64,000 nt of DNA, taken from NCBI GenBank assembly GCA_003586115.2, contig QVOM02000073.1, forward strand, positions 38,676,876-38,740,875, given 5' to 3'. Each line of letters starts with the position of its first letter. Within the stretch, counting starts at the first letter, position 1. The translations under genes and the position numbers were made by a program. The stretch comes from Salvator merianae (lineage: Eukaryota; Chordata; Lepidosauria; Squamata; Teiidae). The notes beneath the pieces were generated by a model. That model worked only from the letters and a program-made list of their open reading frames with translations, was not told the DNA's origin and searched no databases. This document shows, in pieces, positions 58,669 to 64,000 of the stretch.

Positions 58669-59052
58669 GGGCCTTTTCACAGTTTCTACCTTAGAATGGG
58701 ATAATTATCCCATTTTAAGGTAGAACAGTCCCTGCGATGTTGTGGTCATCCACACTGTGAGGGCTGGAACAGCCCAGAAAAGGGCTGCCAGCACTCACAG
58801 TGTGAATGCTGGCTGCCTGCCATGACAGTGACTGTGGAAACATCCAGCCACTACCATGGCGACCGGGGACACGGCACAGCATGGCCTGCAGGTTCACAGC
58901 AGGAAGTAGGTATGAACACTGTTTACTGGGAACCATTCAGTAGCAAACGGGAATATCTGCAGATGCTCCCAATTGCTAGGGCCTCCATGAAATGTGGATG
59001 CACTGTGCTAGTGAGTGAGCGAATCCTCACTAGCACTAAAGTGCGAATAGGC
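58669..59052. mobile_element. Harbinger-like MITE, ~384 bp
   Basis: Left end GGGCCTTTTCACAG and right end AAAGTGCGAATAGGC. Internal GGATAATTATCCCATTTTAAGG hairpin and CTGCCAGCACTCACAGTGTG blocks match 23469. Flanks ACA/AGA are only similar. Its left edge coincides with the truncated L1. Confidence 0.75.
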
Positions 59053-59391
59053 AGAAATGTCAGAGACTGTTAATTCAGCTGTGAATTGTAGCAGCTTAGC
59101 CTTCTTGATGTTATCTCTTACTCTGTGAGAAGCACCAAAACAAGGTTAGAAAGGGATATGTTAAAACAGCTCACAACAATGACACACCCCAACATCATAT
59201 AAACAGCTCCAAAGAAGGTGAGTTCCAGTAATATTGCAGAAACCTCTGTGGTTTTTCTGCTACCTGAAGCACTTCCTATGATCACGCACATTTTGATTGA
59301 GCTAAGGAATGTGGAAAGCCTAGCCCGTTTGTGCATACTTTGGGCCCAGACACATCTAAGTTTTCAACACCTACCTTTTTTGCATATATAA

Positions 59392-59431
<40 letters not shown>

Positions 59432-60356
59432 CCCCCCTCCCTTGGGGCCTTTTGCACAAAAAGATCATTTTGCAGGCAAAAACAGTCCTGATCCGAATGG
59501 AGAAGAATGCGATAAAAACAGGATAAAATAAATAAATAATGGCAGTATCTAAAAACAGCAGGAAAAACTCCACTGAATTTCAATGATCACATTTTTATAA
59601 TATAGTTTTTCCAGCAATATAGTTTTCCCATCAAATCACCTGACATCAGAAAAAATATATATACCTAATACTATTATACAAAGTAATTCCTCTGTTTAGT
59701 AATAGAAGGTGCACATATAACATTGGTAGTTTTCACCTTTCAACATATAATTGTTCAAGATATGTTGAATATAAATGGCAGCCATATAAATGCCCATGAT
59801 TTTGCATCAAGGGAAGAAATGCTTTCCAACTAAATCTCTTCCCTTTTTTCACATTCTCCAGCCTCCAATTTGCTCTGCTAAACTGTAGGCCAGTAATTGC
59901 ACCCATGAAATTGTTTTAACTAGACCATTAAAAAAAATTCTGATTAATGCTGAAGAGGAAAAAAATGAAATCCTTCTTCTAAACTAATTAAACTGTACTA
60001 TGTGTCCTTGTGTAATTCCTGGTGCTTTTCTGGTTCACTCAATTTCAATAGCTGTACAAAAACTGGAGTCTGGGCTCCTGAATGACTAGCTCAGAACAAA
60101 AGCAGGTCCCCTGAGTATTCTTGAGCAGCTAGCAAACTGAGAGAAAGTTATTTTGGGTTAATCAATCACATTTAACCCTAGGACTACAAACAAGAAACTA
60201 ATGTTCCAAGATTGTGAGTATCATTGACCAAACAGCTCTTTCTGGGTGCTTGAATTTCATTCTTGTGTACATGAGTTACCCATGATGGCACTTTCAAGGT
60301 GTGGCAAATTGCTGCTCAAGTTCAAAGAAAAGCTACTAAATAGATTTCAGTTCTGT
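59053..60356. other. Unassigned sequence
   Basis: No gene recognised; contains the (CT)n below. Confidence 0.4.
59396..59440. repeat. (CT)n ~16 units followed by C-run
   Basis: CT dinucleotides to 59429, then ~9 C. The Arg/Glu-rich minus-strand frames here are artefacts. Confidence 0.95.
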
Positions 60357-60510
60357 GGCCAGAAACTAGTCCTTATTCTGGATTATATCCCGGAATAAGA
60401 GCTCGCCATCCATATGCTGGCACAGGCTATGGCAGGCCCCACTCCCTTGCAGATGGCAGGCTTCTATTAAAGAAATAATCCATAATAAGTTTCAAGAAAA
60501 AAAGGGTCCT
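60357..60510. mobile_element. Short MITE, relative of 36368-36545
   Basis: CTTATTCTGGATTATATCCC at left is mirrored by AATAATCCATAATAAG at right. Ends GGCCAGAAA / GGGTCC are partly inverted. Confidence 0.55.
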
Positions 60511-61684
60511 TCTCTAATCAAAGTATTTGGGATTTTATTACCATTTATTCACCTATTTATATTTTTTTCTGTACCATTCTCTCCAAAGATGATTCCCAAA
60601 TGTTTCTCTCCCCTATCAGGACAAACACAGTTTTTAAAAATGTTGCTGTGCCATTTGGGTATCAAATTCTTGCCTACCCTTGTGTCTTTCCAACTCCCAG
60701 CAGGAGACTGAGTTGTTGACTTCAAAAGAGGTTTGGGCATATTCATAGAAAACAGAGTCATCGTGATTTACTGGCTCTAATGGTTATGTGACTTCAGGAG
60801 GCAGACATAGAAGACCAGCTGCTGGGAGACGTGTGAGCAAGGGAAGCTATATATTTATGCCCTGCTCCTAGGGCTCCACATGCACCTGGCACCACTGCGA
60901 GACCAGGCTGCTGAATTAGAAGAGCCACCCATCCAATTCAGCAGGGGATTTCTTAAATTCTTATGTTATGTTCTTATAATTGGGACTGCTGTAAACATAC
61001 CCAACAAAAGGTGCTGAGACATCAGCTGTGCCTCCACTTGCCGAGCGAGGTGCCCAGTAGAGCATCTTCTGCCACTGCGTAGCCACCTGTGGCGACAGAA
61101 AGCACCTTGCGACAACTGCGCTGCCCCAAGACACCATTGCATCATCCAAGGCACCATTTTTGTGAGGGTGTGATTTTTCAGCTCTAAATGGAGGAGCCTC
61201 AGAGCACCACTCTGAAGAATGCCCCTTTGCTCTGAATTGGACATAAGGGAGCATCTTGTTCAACAGCGATCACAGTGCCTTTCCCATGTGTCCCAGACAC
61301 AGCTGCCTCCATTTTCAAGTGGAGATGTAGGACATTGTCCTCTCTCAAAAGTAGCTGATCTCCCTTTGACCAGTATGATTCTAACTCCCCAAACATTGCT
61401 GGACAGGCCAGTCAAACAGTTCTGCTCGGTGCTTACTTTGCTATTAAGCTTGTCAACCTACTTCGGTCAATTTAACAATCCAACCTAGCTACTTGTCCCA
61501 TTTATTCCTCACTTTTTAAAGAGAATGACATTTGTCATTTACTTCACCAAAATTACTAGTTTCCATTCCTCCCACCACAAGCCCAAATTTTCAGATAAAA
61601 CTCAGATCCTAAAGGTAAGCTGAGTTGTGAGAATGTCACCTGCACATATCTGTTCTAAGACACTGGACTGTTGCCACCTTGTGA
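60511..61684. other. Unassigned sequence
   Basis: No gene or named repeat was recognised. Confidence 0.4.
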
Positions 61685-61840
61685 AGTACCATAGCTCAGG
61701 AGAAGAGCATAAGCTTTCCCTGCAAAGGACCTCACACTCAAGCTCTGCCATCCCCAGCAAGAGGTGGGAAAGTCTTGGCACAGGTCTGATGGGAGTTATG
61801 GTCTGAAATATTTGGAAGGCAAAAGCTAATAAAGGCATTA
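61685..61840 (+). mobile_element. tRNA-derived SINE
   Basis: ACCATAGCTCAGGAGAAGAGC is an A box, then CTTTCCCTGCAAAGGACCTC and a decayed B box (CACTCAAGCTCTGCC). This is the squamate tRNA SINE head 'AGCTCAGTGGTAGAGC...GCAGAAGGTCCC'. The body GTGGGAAAGTCTTGGCACAGG follows, then a hAT-type GATGGGAGTTATGGTC piece. Confidence 0.7.
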
Positions 61841-61844
61841 CTTT

Positions 61845-62190
61845 TATTTATTTATTTATTCATTCATTCATTATTTGCATTACAACATTAAAAACCAATA
61901 TAAAATGAACATACTAAAACAATAACAGTGTCTGAAAAATGTTTCCTCATTTAGCCAAAGGCCAAAGCAAAGAGGTGTGTCTTCACTGCTTTCCTAAACA
62001 TATAAAGTGAAGGTGCATGATGCATCTCAGCGGGAGACTATTCCATAGTCTGGGATCCATCACTGAGAAGGCCCTATCCCGGGTGCCCATCGGTTTTGCT
62101 ACTGATGGTGGTGGTACAACCAGAAGGGTGTCCACTACAGATCTTCAGGTGTCTTATTGTATGGCACTATATAAGTCAGTGTTAATTCCT
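61845..62190 (-). pseudogene. L2-like LINE 3' end
   Basis: The minus strand encodes RAFSVMDPRLWNSLP (RT C-terminus), then a broken frame and the 3' UTR. It ends at the (TTTA)n(TTCA)n tail at 61848-61872, a typical L2-like short tandem tail. Confidence 0.8.
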
Positions 62191-62227
62191 GGAACTGACA
62201 CATATACCTCTATGACATTTTGTTGGC

Positions 62228-62335
62228 AGATACAGGAGTGACTTCTTCTGAGGAGATGCTGCAGATTGAACCCCCAATTCTCTATGCTTTCTAGGCAGTT
62301 GGTCTGTTACTGAGCAATGGCTGCTCCTAATCCTT
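62228..62335 (-). mobile_element. tRNA-derived SINE head
   Basis: The minus strand reads CCATTGCTCAGTAACAGA (A box) and GGGGGTTCAATCTGCAGC (B box), then ATCTCC. The tRNA-related part is largely preserved; the body is short. Confidence 0.7.
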
Positions 62336-62416
62336 TTCTAGCTAAACCATCTGATTTGCTGTAAGATTCTGCAGTGAAAGAGCCCCATTTGCTATCAGGG
62401 AGACCTTGACTTTGGA

Positions 62417-62850
62417 GGCCTGTTTGCACTTACCAGTCTAGTATTGTATAACAATCCAATACTAGACTGGCAAGGATCCAAAGCACTGGCATCCATCCAC
62501 ATCTTGAATGCTAGAAAAGCCCCATACCAGGCCACCGGCACCCGGACTGTGAATTACCTGTCCAGGGCAGGGCTGACTTCCATGTCAGCAGCCACAACAA
62601 CATTTGGGGCATGGCCAGATGTTGCCATGGCTATCAGGACATGATGCATGACCGTGCAGTTGGAGCTGCAGCTGCAGCCACAGCTGCAGCACCACACCCA
62701 GTCGCAGCATTCACACCTGGTAGAGGGCATCAACTCTGCTGATCCGGAGCTCACTAGCTGCTCCCAGTCAAGTTGTGGACAACATTTTAGTTGTCCACAG
62801 TTAGTAGCGAGCTGTGGGCATTCTGAGATGTGGCAGCGTGCAAACAAGCC
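62417..62850. mobile_element. Harbinger-like MITE, ~434 bp
   Basis: Ends GGCCTGTTTGCACTTACC / GTGCAAACAAGCC are inverted. The interior has an imperfect GCTGCAGCTGCAGCCACAGC repeat and CATTTTGGGGCATGG-type modules shared with 41105. The target duplication is unclear. Confidence 0.7.
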
Positions 62851-63483
62851 TGTCTAGTTAAGCTACTTGAGAAAGCATTCAGCGCTTGTCCTTGAAAAGT
62901 CAATAACATTTTAATATTGCCAGGTGTGTTTCTTGAATATAGTAAGACCCTTTTCTTCTCCTAGATGCCAGCGTAACTGAGCCTGATTGTTGTAAAACTA
63001 AACCAGAAGTCATGTTTCAGTGAAGAGTTCATATGTATATTCATGGATTAAATTTCTTCTCTAAGGCTAGTGCATCTCAAGCAATATCAGTATCCAGGAA
63101 GAGCTGCTTTGTTTGTCCTCACTTGTCCTAGATAGTAAAGACCAGTGTTGATGGAAACAGGTCTATTTCATTCAGTATCGCCTACAGATTTGTAGGCTTA
63201 GCCACCATGAAGTACTTACCGTATTTATTTAAAATGTTTCTAAAACAACTGAGGCTCATGAAATGCCCCATTAGAATCCTGGGTAGGAATTTTCTACACT
63301 CCTTTTCCAGTGAAATTCTTCTCATATCCCTCTTGCTTCTGGCCACCATCAGCCATCTTGACAAACAAGGTCCTCTCAGGCACTCCATGTTCTGTGATCA
63401 GTGGCCATTAACATATGTGAAGTTTTTCAGGTGTGTAATATAAGTACAAGTGCCTAAACTCATACAAGTGCTGCTTGGGGGTG
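62851..63483. other. Unassigned sequence
   Basis: No gene or repeat recognised. Confidence 0.4.
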
Positions 63484-64000
63484 CTGTATGAGTCATCATT
63501 GTCATTGGAGGCCCAAACGACTTCTGTGACTAGGAGTGTGTGTTACCAGCTTCAGCTGGTGTACCACCTACACCCATTCCTGGACAAAGATAGCCTATAC
63601 TCTGTTGTCTATGCACTGGTGACCTCACATATTGTAATGCACACTATGTGGGGCTGCCCTTGTACCTGGTCTGGAAGCTGTAACTGGTGCAAAATGTGGC
63701 AGCCAGATTCTTGAGTGAGGCACCTCTTTGTACACATATCATACCTGTGCTTAGGCACCTGCATTGGTTGCCAGTTAGCTACTGGTTCAGATTCAAGCTT
63801 TTATCTTTGGCATTCAAGACTCTTAACAATTTGGGACCAACTTTCCTGGCAGACCTCCTCTCTCAGTATAGACCTGTGAGATCCTGCTGTGGATATCATG
63901 AATTGCTGAATGCCATCTTATGACTAGATGCAGTTAGGTGCTATTCTCCCTCTGGAATAGTGTCCCCTCTGATATTTGTAGGGCATACTCTTTTGGTCTT
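63484..64000 (+). pseudogene. L2-like LINE RT C-terminal region, runs off the window
   Basis: In shifting frames the plus strand encodes LTYCNAHYVGLPLYLVWKL, LVQNVAARFLSEAP, HIIPVLRHLHWLPVSYWFRF, KLLSLAFKTLNNLGPTFLADL. These are the consecutive RT thumb blocks of L2-clade LINEs ('LDYCNALY.GLP', 'LQ.VQNAAARLL', 'LHWLPV..RI.FK'). Several stops and frameshifts show it is dead. The 3' end lies beyond 64000. Confidence 0.9.

Noticed and set aside
59331..59583. Frames with RE-repeats or LSLSLS
   Set aside because: Translation of the (CT)n microsatellite.
1..64000. CRISPR array, prokaryotic operon or phage
   Set aside because: No regularly spaced short direct repeats with unique spacers and no prokaryotic gene structure; LINE, SINE and snRNA relics show vertebrate DNA.
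1..64000. Endogenous retrovirus
   Set aside because: No LTR pairs, gag/pol/env blocks or tRNA primer-binding sites were seen; all RT relics belong to L1, L2-like or CR1 LINEs.

Overview
This window is vertebrate nuclear DNA. The likely source is a squamate reptile (lizard, gecko or snake). The evidence is the repeat set: a squamate-type L1 ORF2 3' end, CR1 with the long 3' end found in squamates, L2-like LINEs with a degraded reverse transcriptase, tRNA-derived SINEs, a hAT foldback element, and many short non-autonomous DNA transposons that leave 3-bp target duplications (PIF/Harbinger-like). No intact host protein-coding gene, tRNA or rRNA gene, virus or CRISPR array is visible. I read the window as intergenic or deep-intronic sequence. 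The open frames present are chance frames or transposon frames; the longest convincing one is the C-terminal part of L1 ORF2 (57333-58634, minus strand).

Layout. Positions 1-9 kb are mostly unassigned sequence with a hAT fragment, a (TA)n tract, a perfect-type palindrome (4468-4559) and an L2 3' end. Positions 9-13.3 kb hold a palindrome cluster with a nested Harbinger-like element, a two-phase CTATG/CTATA pentanucleotide array and further MITEs. Positions 15.7-28.8 kb are rich in LINEs. They carry two copies of a 1.4-1.8 kb composite DNA transposon (17963-19372 and 25902-27430), a palindromic repeat split by a MITE (23325-23965), a compact hAT foldback (27693-27879), and a U2 snRNA retropseudogene sitting in a CR1 (28716-28784). 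Positions 32.1-34.7 kb hold MITEs flanking a CR1. Positions 36.6-39.5 kb hold the third composite copy, itself interrupted by a GC- and CpG-rich 1.1-kb foldback MITE. Positions 41-49.6 kb are a MITE cluster, with an L2 RT fragment, a ~71-bp tandem array and an A/C-rich tract. Positions 49.6-54.3 kb look largely single-copy. Positions 54.8-64 kb hold L2, SINE and L1 pieces and more MITEs.

The most interesting object is the composite transposon family. Three copies have recognisable ends and 3-bp target duplications, and a fourth is partial. Two copies contain the same L1 3' tail with the same 196-bp internal deletion at a GGAAA microhomology. A single capture of a LINE tail followed by amplification inside a DNA transposon explains this best. 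All four copies also keep a related ~75-108 codon frame read inward from the right end; it is open in three of them.

Assignments are by eye, without alignment tools. Element borders are firm only where inverted ends and target duplications are stated; elsewhere they are good to tens of bases.
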